The notes below the pieces were generated by a model that saw nothing but the letters and a program-made list of their open reading frames with translations, did not search any database and was not told the DNA's origin. A DNA stretch of 64,000 nucleotides, taken from positions 496,001 to 560,000 of the forward strand of contig NZ_NSKE01000001.1 of assembly GCF_002287075.1 (NCBI RefSeq). The letters run 5' to 3'. Positions 17,152 to 26,515 of this stretch are shown piece after piece. A program made the translations under genes and the position numbers. This stretch comes from Fodinibius salipaludis. Its GTDB lineage: Bacteria > Bacteroidota > Rhodothermia > Balneolales > Balneolaceae. How positions within the stretch are numbered: the first letter of the stretch is position 1; every line of letters starts with the position of its first letter.

Positions 17152-18900
17152 TCAGCTGAAATAAATGTAAATGAATCCAATTACGGCTACCAGTAATACA
17201 GATAGCGTTACATCCACCCAATTCCAACTTTCACGGGATTTTCGTTTGTCTTCCTCGGTAAGCGTACCGTATGTAAGCCCCGAAATTTTCTCATATTTTG
17301 GAGGATCTGTGGCATAGCTCACACCAAACATTACTGCAATACAGGTTAAGAAAATAAACAGGCTATAATATTGGAAGAAGATATTATTAATAATCCAAAA
17401 GAAGGATCCTTCTGCGTACGTCATATCTCCTAACATTACGGGCGTATCTACTGCTAACCGAAATATACCCAGAAATAACCCTATAAACAGTGCCCATAGT
17501 GCCCCTTGTTTGTTGAGCCTTTTAAAAAAGATCCCAAAGAAAAAGACCACAAATATAGGTGGTGCCAAATATGCCTGTACCCCTTGTAAGTAATCATATA
17601 GTCCACGGCTTCCTTGAATTACTGGAATCCAAAGCAAACCAATGATAACCATTACAACAGTAGCAAGACGCCCCATCAACACAAGGTGTTCTTCAGATGC
17701 ATCGGGTTTAAATTTACTGTAAAAGTCCATTGTAAATAGCGTAGATGAAGCATTAAACACACCGGCTAATGAACTCATTAAAGCAGCTAATAATCCTGCA
17801 ACAACAATACCCCGAATTCCTACAGGCAAAATATGGGCTACCAACAGCGGGAAAGAAGCTTGGGCATTTTGATTGATAATTTTCCCTTGTTCATTTAGCA
17901 GTTCTTGCTGCATGATCGCTAAATCTCCAGATTTCGCCAATGCAAAAGCAATAATCCCGGGAATGATAAATAAAAATACCGGTAACAGCTTCAAAAAAGC
18001 AGCCGCAATAGTTCCCCGCCGACCTTCTTTTTCATTGGGAGCACCTAAAGCACGCTGAACAATATATTGATCGGTAGTCCAGTACCATAACCCAACAATA
18101 GGTGCAGCAAACAACATCCCCAGCCAAGGATAATTACTGTTAAAATACCAAGCCATTTTGCCATCTCCCATCACGGGAGCCCAAGTCGCTTCGGTGCCTT
18201 CAGGTACAATCGGTTTCCATAAGTCAAACATCTCGGGACCAGCAACCTCAACAAGGCGATTCCACCCGCCGATAGCATCTAAACCGTAATAAAGTACCAT
18301 TACCGATCCAAAAATAAGGACCAATGTCTGCACGGCCTCGGTGTACGCTACTGCTCGGAGACCTCCCAAAACCGTATATAGTCCGGTAAATACAATAACA
18401 AGTACGGAACCAAGCCAAAAACTATTCATTCCCATAAAAGAAAGTTCAGGCATGAGCACGCTGAATACGATCCCCCCGGCAAAAATACCAACAGCAATTT
18501 TAGTAAGCACATATGCCAAAAGTGACACTCCCGAAAGTACTGTCCGAGCCATGGGAGAAAACCGTTTTTCGAGAAATTCGGGCATCGTAAAAACACGTGA
18601 CCGAATATAAAATGGTAACATCACCCATCCCAGAATTAGCAAACACCAGGCGTGCAACTCGTAATGCGCCATTGCCACACCATCCGTGGCCCCCGTTCCG
18701 GTAAGCCCTACCAGATGCTCAGAACCAATATTGGAAGCAAATATTGACGTTCCGACAATAATCCAGCCCAAATGGCGACCGGCAAGAAAATAATCGGTCG
18801 TTGTATCTGTTTTTTGTTTTATAACCCACCAGGCCAATCCTGCGATCAACAAGAAATACAACCCAATGACAATCCAATCAATTGCCGCTAAAGTTCCCAT
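17152..18900 (-). CDS. Sodium:solute symporter (SSS/SGLT family), probable L-arabinose importer
   Basis: 582 residues with about 13-14 hydrophobic helices. Typical SSS features: N-terminal DWIVIGLYF, GRHLGWIIVGTSIFASNIGSEHLVGLTGTG in the first core helices (the residues lining the sodium and sugar sites), the FTMPEFLEKRF loop, and WYWTTDQYIVQRALGA in the middle, close to SglT-type sugar symporters. It follows araA by 129 bases, the last gene in the araB-araD-araA order, so uptake of L-arabinose or another released pentose or galactose is likely. The gap holds a small palindrome (TTGTATACAA, 18939-18948). Confidence 0.9.
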   Translation of the reverse strand: MGTLAAIDWIVIGLYFLLIAGLAWWVIKQKTDTTTDYFLAGRHLGWIIVGTSIFASNIGSEHLVGLTGTGATDGVAMAHYELHAWCLLILGWVMLPFYIRSRVFTMPEFLEKRFSPMARTVLSGVSLLAYVLTKIAVGIFAGGIVFSVLMPELSFMGMNSFWLGSVLVIVFTGLYTVLGGLRAVAYTEAVQTLVLIFGSVMVLYYGLDAIGGWNRLVEVAGPEMFDLWKPIVPEGTEATWAPVMGDGKMAWYFNSNYPWLGMLFAAPIVGLWYWTTDQYIVQRALGAPNEKEGRRGTIAAAFLKLLPVFLFIIPGIIAFALAKSGDLAIMQQELLNEQGKIINQNAQASFPLLVAHILPVGIRGIVVAGLLAALMSSLAGVFNASSTLFTMDFYSKFKPDASEEHLVLMGRLATVVMVIIGLLWIPVIQGSRGLYDYLQGVQAYLAPPIFVVFFFGIFFKRLNKQGALWALFIGLFLGIFRLAVDTPVMLGDMTYAEGSFFWIINNIFFQYYSLFIFLTCIAVMFGVSYATDPPKYEKISGLTYGTLTEEDKRKSRESWNWVDVTLSVLLVAVIGFIYIYFS

Positions 18901-19029
18901 AAAAAGCTCCTATGTAGATAGTTTTGATTAGCATTTTATTGTATACAAATACCTGAAAGTATAGTTAGTTCTTCAAGCAAGATGGCCAACTTTAAAACAT
19001 GTTGACCATCACTCAAACAGGATAAATTA

Positions 19030-20430
19030 TCAAACTTCGATATATTCAATCCCGAGAATGTTACAAAGCATCTTCCATTTCTGTCTTTGGTCACCCAAAA
19101 GAAGGGTTTGATGATGGGTCCCCCCTGCTTTAAGCCACGCATCGTTGCAGTCCCGCACTCCTGAATCTGGTTTAAAATGGAAATACGGCATTTCTATGGT
19201 GGGATATTTCTGAGAATCTAATACCTCACCCTGTGCTACCACCAATCGAAACTCCTCTCCTTCAAGGTGTACTAATGACACAATAGTTGCAGGACCCGGT
19301 TCAACACGAAACACCGTTGTTGGTGGGTTATTCAAATCCCCTATTCCCAACTCACGGTTAGCCAGACGTACAGGTTCATCTTTTCGGGCTACTTTCCAGT
19401 TTCCTTCTCCCATATGACTCATGAGCATGGACTTACGCTTAAAATCCATAGCATACATCTCGGTAAAGTGGGCATCACCACCCAATATATGCCCCGCTGC
19501 TACCATACTGGCTGTATTAGTATCTCCTTCGGCAGCGTAACCATAGCCTTCGGCCATCAGGTTCGATGCTGCTAACATATTAATTTGCTCAAAACGCCCA
19601 TCTCCTTTAAACGTATCAAAGTGGGCTGAAAAGCCACGGTAATTTCCTTCTTCCAAAAACTTTTTAAACCCAAGATACATCCGAACAGCATAGCGGAAAT
19701 TTTTATCGGGCATATCATCATCTACATCAAAACGCTTACGATCCACCGCCATCTGCTTTTCGACTTCGTCTTTAGAAATGGTTTCCATATTTCGAAATAC
19801 TTGCCCCATATATTCCCGATTAACTTCGGGACCGATGATGCGGGTAAAAGCCGCCTCATCAGAAAGAGTATCTCCCATGCCATGCATTTTCCCGATGGAG
19901 GCAATCTTCATTTTTCTTAATTCGGATGCTGCCTGAGCTGCACTTGCCCAATCTGCAACATAATTCTCAAACTCATCACTCTTCCAATCAGCAGAAATTA
20001 CTTCGAAGTTATTGCCACAGGTTCGCAGAATTGCATTTGCCATATCCTGTGCCCCATGAATACCCTGATTGTAAGTCAAATCATCCATATCCCAATCGGT
20101 TGTGACTTCAGAAACCGGTTGAATATTAGCTAACAACAGGGGAAGGTTATTTTTCTGTAATGCACGAACAGTTCGCATTGCCGGCCCGTAGGTGAGCATG
20201 ACAATCATCACACCATCCAGATTTTTGTGGTTAAAACCACCAAGGATTTCTTCAATATCATCACGATTTCGGGCTGCGCGAGGAAAGTCCCACTCAGCTA
20301 CATCACTTAGTTGTTCGCAGACCTCTCGGGCATATTTTTCTTGGTGTTCTGTTATACCCGGGATATCATCATCGTATAATTCCTGCATGATACCCAAAAG
20401 GCCTATTCGAGGTTTTCGCTGTTCAATCAT
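19030..20430 (-). CDS. araA: L-arabinose isomerase, divergent short form
   Basis: 466 residues, about 35 shorter than the E. coli enzyme. The C-terminal metal site matches the family: Glu in EGYGYAAEGDTNTA, Glu in AHFTEMYAMDF, His in MLMSHMGEGNW and His in AGGTHHQTLL. The N-terminal half (IGLLGIMQELYDDDIPG) is only remotely like classical AraA and reads more like the general fucose/arabinose isomerase fold. It converts L-arabinose to L-ribulose. It sits 30 bases after araD and upstream of the symporter in the araB-araD-araA unit, which makes the assignment firm despite the divergence. Confidence 0.9.
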   Translation of the reverse strand: MIEQRKPRIGLLGIMQELYDDDIPGITEHQEKYAREVCEQLSDVAEWDFPRAARNRDDIEEILGGFNHKNLDGVMIVMLTYGPAMRTVRALQKNNLPLLLANIQPVSEVTTDWDMDDLTYNQGIHGAQDMANAILRTCGNNFEVISADWKSDEFENYVADWASAAQAASELRKMKIASIGKMHGMGDTLSDEAAFTRIIGPEVNREYMGQVFRNMETISKDEVEKQMAVDRKRFDVDDDMPDKNFRYAVRMYLGFKKFLEEGNYRGFSAHFDTFKGDGRFEQINMLAASNLMAEGYGYAAEGDTNTASMVAAGHILGGDAHFTEMYAMDFKRKSMLMSHMGEGNWKVARKDEPVRLANRELGIGDLNNPPTTVFRVEPGPATIVSLVHLEGEEFRLVVAQGEVLDSQKYPTIEMPYFHFKPDSGVRDCNDAWLKAGGTHHQTLLLGDQRQKWKMLCNILGIEYIEV

Positions 20431-20460
20431 TTGTAGATAATTCTAAAATTTAAGTGTTAA

Positions 20461-21165
20461 TTAATTTTCTTGTCCGTAGTATGCGTCATCTCCGTGTTTC
20501 CGTTCCCAATGCTTTTTAATAAGCGTATCTTTTAATCGTGGAGCATCGGGATTTATTTGTCGCGCCAAATATGTCATCTTTGCTACCTCCTCAAGTACCG
20601 CACTATTATAAACTGCTTTTTCAGCAGTTTTTCCCCATGTAAATGGCGCATGATTACCAACCAAAATCATCTCTACTTCTTCATATGACAATTCCCGGGC
20701 ATCCAGGGCATTAATAATTTGATGACCCGTTTGCTCTTCATAGTCACCTTCTATCATCTCATCGCTCATCGGTGGAGCACACGGGATATCATGCGTCAAA
20801 TGGTCGGCATGGGTCGTCCCCATAATCGGGATATCTTTTTGTGCCTGCGCCCAAGCCGTACCATAGGTCGAATGTGTATGGACAATTCCACCAATGTTTT
20901 CCCAATGTTTATACAAAACGGCATGTGTTTCGGTATCCGAAGAGGGACGCATATCTCCTTCTACTACATTACCGTTAAAATCGACGATCACAATATCATC
21001 GACCTTTAATTCATCATAAGGAACCCCACTCGGCTTGATGGCAAAAACTTCGCGTTTATGATCTGCTGTACTGGCATTGCCGAAGGTGAAGAGTACTAAT
21101 CCCAGCTCCGGAAGCCGCATGTTACTGCGATAGGCAATTTCTTTTAATTCCTGAAATTCACTCAT
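20461..21165 (-). CDS. araD: L-ribulose-5-phosphate 4-epimerase
   Basis: 234 residues, the usual size for the class II aldolase/AraD fold. Visible: GNASTADHKREVFAIKPSG, the phosphate-binding N-terminal part; SSDTETHAVLY with the catalytic Asp; GGIVHTHSTYGTAWAQ with two zinc His residues; TTHADHL; and a third His in LVGNHAPFTWGKTAEKAV. It converts L-ribulose 5-phosphate to D-xylulose 5-phosphate. It lies 16 bases after araB and 30 before araA, in one operon. Confidence 0.96.
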   Translation of the reverse strand: MSEFQELKEIAYRSNMRLPELGLVLFTFGNASTADHKREVFAIKPSGVPYDELKVDDIVIVDFNGNVVEGDMRPSSDTETHAVLYKHWENIGGIVHTHSTYGTAWAQAQKDIPIMGTTHADHLTHDIPCAPPMSDEMIEGDYEEQTGHQIINALDARELSYEEVEMILVGNHAPFTWGKTAEKAVYNSAVLEEVAKMTYLARQINPDAPRLKDTLIKKHWERKHGDDAYYGQEN

Positions 21166-21181
21166 TATTCTAATAATCGAT

Positions 21182-22870
21182 TTACTTATGTTTGTCTTGT
21201 ATACGTTTCTCTATAGTCTGTCCCAATGATTTATACTGCTTATACAATGTCTGATATTGTTCGGTTTTATCTGGATTCGGTTCATAGATCTTTCCAAATC
21301 CCTTTCCCATAGCATTCTTGGCCTTATTTACATCAGTAAACAAACCGGCTGCTGTCGCTGCAAACATAGCTGCCCCTGTTGCACAAACCTGATCTGATTT
21401 AGCAATTTTGATCGGCATATCAAGCACATTTGCCAGCGTTTGCATTACATAAGGAGACTTTTTGGCAACACCTCCCAAACCTATTATTCCTTCTATACGA
21501 ATACCTTCATCCCGAAACCGCTCAACTATAGCCTTGGCTCCAAAACAGGTAGCTTCAACAAGAGCCTTGAAAATACGTCCCGCATCACTACCAAGATCCA
21601 AGCCTTCAATAGAACTTTTTAAAAGTTGGTTAGCATCCGGCGTACGCCGTCCGTTCAGCCAATCAAGAGCTACAATGCCCGTATCAACTTCTTCGACTTC
21701 GGCTGCGGCTTCTGATAATTGCGGAATCAGTTTTTCTTCTGCTTCATCTACCAATTGCTTTTTTTGGCCTTCAGAAAGGAGGTCAGAATTTTCGACGACT
21801 TGGGTAAAGGGACCAAGAATCACATCTCGAAACCACGCATAAACATCCCCAAAAGCGGATTGTCCGGCTTCAAGTCCGACCATACCGGGAATAACCGAGC
21901 CATCAACCTGTCCACAGATACCCTTTACAAGATTATCTTGCACGTCTTCATAAGGAGCAACCAAAATATCACAGGTAGAAGTACCCATAACCCTGCTTAA
22001 AAAGTAGGGCTCAATTTCGCCCCCTACCGCTCCCATGTGAGCATCAAACGCCCCCACTGATACAACTACCTCTTCCGATAAACCAAGCTTTTGAGCCCAT
22101 TCTGTTGACAACGTTCCCGCCGGCTGATCTGAAGTATACGTATCGTCAAACAATCGATCTCGAAGGTCGGCAAGATCGGGATCTAATTTCGAAAGGTATT
22201 CTTTGCTCGGCAACCCATCGAATTCTTCGTGCCACATAGCCTTGTGACCGGCTGCGCAACGACTTCGTTTCATCTCATTTACATCATCACCACCCGTGAG
22301 TTCGTAGGGAATCCAATCGCAAAGCTCAACCCAAGAGTAAGCTGCATTGCAAATATTCTCATCATTGCGGATGGTATGCAAAATTTTAGCCCAAAACCAT
22401 TCAGAAGAATAAATCCCACCTACATATTTCGTATAATCAGGTCCATCCCACGATCGTGCAAGTTTTGTAATTTCCTCGGCCTCATTCACGGCTGTATGAT
22501 CTTTCCAGAGAATAAACATGGCATTGGGATTCTCTGCATATTCATCTGTAAGCGCTAATGGCTTACCAGTTTTATCTACTGCAACCGGCGTAGAACCGGT
22601 CGTATCAACAGCAATACCTTTCACTTTGGCTGCAGTTTCATTGTCCACCTTTTGCAACACATTACTTAAGGTATTTTCCAACCCTTCAAGATAATCCAGC
22701 GGATGGTGGCGAAACTGATTTTGTGTGGGACTGCAATACATCCCTTCTTTCCAGCGTGAATAATGGTGTACAGCTTCCGCAAGCTGATTTCCTTCGGTAT
22801 CGACCAAAACCGAGCGTACCGAATCCGTACCATAATCAATACCAATTACACAATTGTTATCAGAACTCAT
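21182..22870 (-). CDS. araB: Ribulokinase (FGGY family)
   Basis: 562 residues, the usual ribulokinase length. The N-terminal ATPase opening IGIDYGTDSVRSVLVDTEG and the GIAVDTTGSTPVAVD loop mark an FGGY sugar kinase; the TEWAQKLGLSEEVVVSVGAFDAHMGAVG segment contains the catalytic Asp, and ATCFGAKAIVERF with IIGLGGVAKKSPYVMQ is the C-terminal nucleotide part. It phosphorylates L-ribulose. It is the first gene of the araB-araD-araA-symporter unit. The start at 22870 is preceded by AGGA-like bases, and an AraR-like operator lies 56 bases upstream. Confidence 0.96.
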   Translation of the reverse strand: MSSDNNCVIGIDYGTDSVRSVLVDTEGNQLAEAVHHYSRWKEGMYCSPTQNQFRHHPLDYLEGLENTLSNVLQKVDNETAAKVKGIAVDTTGSTPVAVDKTGKPLALTDEYAENPNAMFILWKDHTAVNEAEEITKLARSWDGPDYTKYVGGIYSSEWFWAKILHTIRNDENICNAAYSWVELCDWIPYELTGGDDVNEMKRSRCAAGHKAMWHEEFDGLPSKEYLSKLDPDLADLRDRLFDDTYTSDQPAGTLSTEWAQKLGLSEEVVVSVGAFDAHMGAVGGEIEPYFLSRVMGTSTCDILVAPYEDVQDNLVKGICGQVDGSVIPGMVGLEAGQSAFGDVYAWFRDVILGPFTQVVENSDLLSEGQKKQLVDEAEEKLIPQLSEAAAEVEEVDTGIVALDWLNGRRTPDANQLLKSSIEGLDLGSDAGRIFKALVEATCFGAKAIVERFRDEGIRIEGIIGLGGVAKKSPYVMQTLANVLDMPIKIAKSDQVCATGAAMFAATAAGLFTDVNKAKNAMGKGFGKIYEPNPDKTEQYQTLYKQYKSLGQTIEKRIQDKHK

Positions 22871-22925
22871 CTTCTTTTTCCTTTCTTTAACTTCAATTTT
22901 TTAATCTTTGAGCCAATAAAATATT

Positions 22926-22944
22926 AGTTGTTAAAAATACACTT
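22926..22944. promoter_or_regulatory. AraR-like operator upstream of araB
   Basis: On the minus strand it reads AAGTGTATTTTTAACAACT: one perfect half-site, AAGTGTA, and a degenerate second half. Fifteen consecutive bases match the operator in front of the GH43 pair. It sits between the end of araR and araB, so the araBDA unit probably has its own regulated promoter as well as read-through from upstream. Confidence 0.7.
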
Positions 22945-22995
22945 TATATTTTTGCGTACAATAATCCCTATAGTTAGCCAAAGTTCAAAGTTTTA

Positions 22996-23700
22996 CTACA
23001 GTTTTATGGGTTTAAAGGTAAGATTATCTCCCTTATCAACTTTTTCCTCGTATTTATCTTCGTTGAACCTATAAAAATAGGCTCCCTTCTTGGAATATTT
23101 CTTCTGTTTCTCGTCGGTTTTTGTCAAAATATTCATAGATAAAATACGACGACGAAAATTTCGTTTATCGAGCTCGGTTTCATAAATGCCTTCATACAAA
23201 ATCTGTAGCTCGGGCATGGTAAATTTTTCGGGTAATAGCTCAAAACCTACCGGCTCATGAGAGGCCCTATACCGAAGCCGTGATTTAGCGGCTTCAACCA
23301 TTTCGTTATGGTCAAAAATAAGATCCGGTAAATCATCAATCGGGAACCAACGGGCACTATATTTATCCATCAACTCCTTGTCATGCTCATGAATATTAAT
23401 CAGTGCGTAATACGCAATGGAAACCGTTCGCTCAACAGGATCACGATCCACTTCTCCAAAGCCATAGAGTTGTTCAAGATAAACATTTTCAAGTCCCGTT
23501 AGTTTATGAAGAATACGATCGGCGGCATCTTCGAGACTCTCATCCCGGTTTAAAAACCCGCCCATAAGCGACCAGCTACCCTTCTCGGGTTCGAAATCTC
23601 TTTTAATAAGCAACAGCTTAAGTCCATTACGATCAAATCCAAAAATTATACAATCCAGTGCTACAAGTATTCGGTCGTGATCTTTATAATAATTTCCCAT
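22996..23700 (-). CDS. araR: NUDIX-type transcriptional regulator of arabinose use (AraR)
   Basis: Taken from the ATG at 23700 (234 residues); an upstream in-frame ATG at 23742 would add 14 residues not typical of the family. The N-terminal NUDIX-like domain begins MGNYYKDHDRILVALDCIIF and includes GSWSLMGGFLNRDESLEDAA, while the NUDIX box is eroded (RILHKLTGLENVYLEQ lacks the catalytic REx2ExE glutamates), as expected for a sugar sensor, not a hydrolase. The C-terminal winged helix (ELDKRNFRRRILSMNIL.TDEKQKK) binds DNA. Close in layout to the Bacteroides NUDIX-family AraR, which represses and is released by L-arabinose. It is encoded within the susC-led unit, giving feedback control. Confidence 0.92.
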   Translation of the reverse strand: MGNYYKDHDRILVALDCIIFGFDRNGLKLLLIKRDFEPEKGSWSLMGGFLNRDESLEDAADRILHKLTGLENVYLEQLYGFGEVDRDPVERTVSIAYYALINIHEHDKELMDKYSARWFPIDDLPDLIFDHNEMVEAAKSRLRYRASHEPVGFELLPEKFTMPELQILYEGIYETELDKRNFRRRILSMNILTKTDEKQKKYSKKGAYFYRFNEDKYEEKVDKGDNLTFKPIKL

Positions 23701-23759
23701 GAAAAAACACTTGATTACAGCGTTGCAGGCGTATTCCCGCAACGCCTTAAACTTTAATT

Positions 23760-25304
23760 TTATCGGATGCGTAAGACGATAACAGATTTTGAGGGAATGC
23801 GCAACGTCAACTCACCTTCTTTGAGATCATAATCTGTGTAGTCCTGCGGTGATACGTTATCGGGATTGTCAAAAGTATTAATCGCATCAACTGCATCCGC
23901 AGTAAGAATACGGGCCTCACTTACCGATGACAAATCAATACCTCGGATATCAGCTGTAACCTCCTGCAATTCGGAAGCATGCAAATTAGTGACCGTAAGA
24001 TTTACCGTCCCATCATCACTTTTAGAAGCTGTGGCACTTACCGTCGGAATGCTTTCGCTTTCATATTCGTACTGCTCGGCATTCAGGTGCAGCGGCAAAA
24101 GTTTCGTATTATGATGTACGGTATAAAAATCAAAAACGTGATAGGTCGGTGTTTTCAACATTTGATCACCATCAGTAAGTACCATCGCCTGCAGCACATT
24201 TACGGTTTGAGCAATGTTAGCAATACGTACCCGATCGCTGTGCTTATTCAAAATATCGAGTGTGGTCGAAGCCACTAAGGCATCCCTAATAGAATTCTGC
24301 TGCTGCAAAAATCCGGGGTTACTACCTTCAATCGGATCAGTCCAAACGCCCCATTCATCCACAGCCAAAGTAATACGCTTTTCAGGATCATATTTATCCA
24401 TGCGAGTGGAATGACGAGTCACATATTCATCCATCATAAGTCCCTGTTTGAGGGTAGAAAAATACATATCTTCACCGAAGTCTTTCGAAGGACCCTTTTT
24501 CTGCCACTCACCGGTTGGCAAGGTATAATAATGGAGAGAAATGGCATCCATCTGGTAACCGGCCTCCTCTACAACTGTTTCGGTCCACTCATACCTGTCA
24601 TCAGAAAAACCACTGGCAATTTTAAAGAGCTCATTGCCACTGTAATCTTTGGCAAAGGTTGCATATCGGCGGTATAGGTCGGCATAATAATCAGCCTGCA
24701 TATTTCCACCACAACCCCAGCTTTCGTTGCCAATGCCCCAGAATTTTACTTCCCAGGCCTCTTCCTGACCATTTTCGCGACGCATATTGGCCAGCGTGCT
24801 ATTACCGTCATAAGTCATATATTCAATCCAGTTTGCCATTTCTTTAGGCGTGCCACTGCCCACATTGGCAGAAATATAAGGCTCACTGTCAATCAATTCG
24901 GTGAGGCGCATAAACTCATGGATCCCTACCTGATTTTTTTCCTCAACCATGCCCCAGTGCGTGTTAATACGAACGGGACGTTCATCTCGGGGACCAATAC
25001 CATCTCTCCAATGGTATTCGTCAGCAAAACAACCGCCGGGCCAGCGAATATTGGGGATTTGTAATTCTTTTAGAGCTTCTATTACATCATCCCGAAAACC
25101 ATCGGTGTTGGGGATATCAGAGTCCTCACCAACCCATAAACCGCCATACATTCCCGTGCCCAAATGTTCGGAAAATTGACCATAAATGTGTTCACTAATT
25201 GTACTCTGTGGTTGATCAGCTGTAATAACCATACTGTTTTGGGCTTCAGCTGTAAAACAACCCACCAACAAAGCCATGGATAACATTAACAATAGCTTTT
25301 TCAT
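23760..25304 (-). CDS. GH51 alpha-L-arabinofuranosidase (copy 1)
   Basis: About 514 residues from the ATG at 25304 (an ATG at 25319 adds five residues). Signal sequence MKKLLLMLSMALLVGCFTAEAQ: either a lipobox at LVGC or cleavage after AEA. GH51 marks: SEHIYGQFSEHLGTGMYGG, RWPGGCFADEYHWRDGIGPRDERP, acid/base Glu in GIGNESWGCGG and nucleophile Glu in LAVDEWGVW. A C-terminal beta-sandwich ends at RIPSKSVIVLRIR. It removes alpha-L-arabinofuranosyl groups from arabinan oligosaccharides in the periplasm. It follows the aldose epimerase by about 40 bases and precedes araR. Confidence 0.94.
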   Translation of the reverse strand: MKKLLLMLSMALLVGCFTAEAQNSMVITADQPQSTISEHIYGQFSEHLGTGMYGGLWVGEDSDIPNTDGFRDDVIEALKELQIPNIRWPGGCFADEYHWRDGIGPRDERPVRINTHWGMVEEKNQVGIHEFMRLTELIDSEPYISANVGSGTPKEMANWIEYMTYDGNSTLANMRRENGQEEAWEVKFWGIGNESWGCGGNMQADYYADLYRRYATFAKDYSGNELFKIASGFSDDRYEWTETVVEEAGYQMDAISLHYYTLPTGEWQKKGPSKDFGEDMYFSTLKQGLMMDEYVTRHSTRMDKYDPEKRITLAVDEWGVWTDPIEGSNPGFLQQQNSIRDALVASTTLDILNKHSDRVRIANIAQTVNVLQAMVLTDGDQMLKTPTYHVFDFYTVHHNTKLLPLHLNAEQYEYESESIPTVSATASKSDDGTVNLTVTNLHASELQEVTADIRGIDLSSVSEARILTADAVDAINTFDNPDNVSPQDYTDYDLKEGELTLRIPSKSVIVLRIR

Positions 25305-25345
25305 ATCAAGTAATTTCATTATAAATTTATTTTTAAATTAATAAG

Positions 25346-26503
25346 TTATCGGGTTGAAAACTGATAAACGGTTGTGGTCTTATAGGTTTCACCAGGTTCT
25401 ATTATTGTTGAGGGAAATTCCGGTTCATTGGGAGAATTCGGAAAATGCTGAGTCTCCAGACAAAGTGCTGCATGTTGTATATATGATGTACCTTCAGGCC
25501 CTTCTAAACTACCATCCAGAAAATTTCCGGAATAAAATTGTATGCCCGGCTCTTCGGTAAACACTTTCATTTCTCGACCACTCTCTTTATGAAAAAGCGT
25601 GGCGGCATGGAATAAAGAATCACCTTCAGAACGATTCAATACCCAGTTATGATCGTATCCCCCTTCTACTTCATTGATTCGTGCCCCAATCTCGTGCGGA
25701 CTCGTAAAATTAAATGGCGTACCTTCTACTTCTGCTAATTCGCCGGTGGGTATCAATTCATCATTAACTGGTGTGTATTGATCAGCATTAATCATCAAGT
25801 TATGGTCCAGAATAGTGCTATCTGGCTGACTGCTAAGATTAAAATAGCTATGATTCGTCAAGTTCACTGGCGTTGCCTTATCGGTCGTTGCCTCATATTC
25901 TATTTTTAACTCATTATCATTTGTCAATGAATACACCACTTCCACTTCCAAATTTCCCGGATAAACTTCTTCGCCATCCTCACTCAAATAGGTTAACCGA
26001 AGCGAGCCATCATCCTGCATATCAGCATCCCAGAGTTTTTTATCAAATCCCTCTTCTCCACCATGCAAGTGATTATCGCCATCATTGGTAGCCAGTTTAT
26101 ACTCAGTACCGTCAATTGTGAAAGTGCCATCCTCTATACGATTACCGTAACGTCCCACAATAGCTCCAAAATAAGGGGTTCCTTCGAGGTATTTATCAAG
26201 TGTCTCAAATCCCAGCACTACATTATCTATATTACCGTCTTTATCTGGAGTATTAATAGCTGTCACAATTCCTCCGTAATTGGTGATCTCAACTTCCATA
26301 TCTTTGGCATTGGTTAAGGTAAAAAGAGAAACCTTCCTTCCATCATCGAGTGTACCAAACGGTTCCTCCTCGATAGTTACCTTTTCGACTGTTTCTGTCT
26401 GTGGACTTGAGCAACCTGCTACCAGCACCGACAGTAAACTGATGGAAAATATCAGGCTAAAGAGTGAGATCATCTCCTGTTGATAAAATAATGTTGTAGT
26501 CAT
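25346..26503 (-). CDS. galM: Aldose 1-epimerase (mutarotase), lipoprotein
   Basis: 385 residues with a lipoprotein signal (hydrophobic run ending VAGC at about residue 31; a later ATG, residue 11, gives a more usual length). Mutarotase motifs: ITNYGGIVTAINTPD, YFGAIVGRYGNRI, LHGGEEGFDKKLW (catalytic His), VNLTNHSYFNL with the second His, and the final Glu in EPGIQFYSGNFLDG. It interconverts sugar anomers, here presumably arabinose or galactose released by the neighbouring hydrolases in the periplasm. It starts 12 bases after the GH97 stop. Confidence 0.93.
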   Translation of the reverse strand: MTTTLFYQQEMISLFSLIFSISLLSVLVAGCSSPQTETVEKVTIEEEPFGTLDDGRKVSLFTLTNAKDMEVEITNYGGIVTAINTPDKDGNIDNVVLGFETLDKYLEGTPYFGAIVGRYGNRIEDGTFTIDGTEYKLATNDGDNHLHGGEEGFDKKLWDADMQDDGSLRLTYLSEDGEEVYPGNLEVEVVYSLTNDNELKIEYEATTDKATPVNLTNHSYFNLSSQPDSTILDHNLMINADQYTPVNDELIPTGELAEVEGTPFNFTSPHEIGARINEVEGGYDHNWVLNRSEGDSLFHAATLFHKESGREMKVFTEEPGIQFYSGNFLDGSLEGPEGTSYIQHAALCLETQHFPNSPNEPEFPSTIIEPGETYKTTTVYQFSTR

Positions 26504-26515
26504 TTGTATAGTAGA

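Noticed and set aside
18939-18948. TTGTATACAA palindrome upstream of the symporter as a fifth AraR site
   Set aside because: It lacks the 5-base spacer and the AAGTGTA arms, and ten-base AT palindromes are common by chance.
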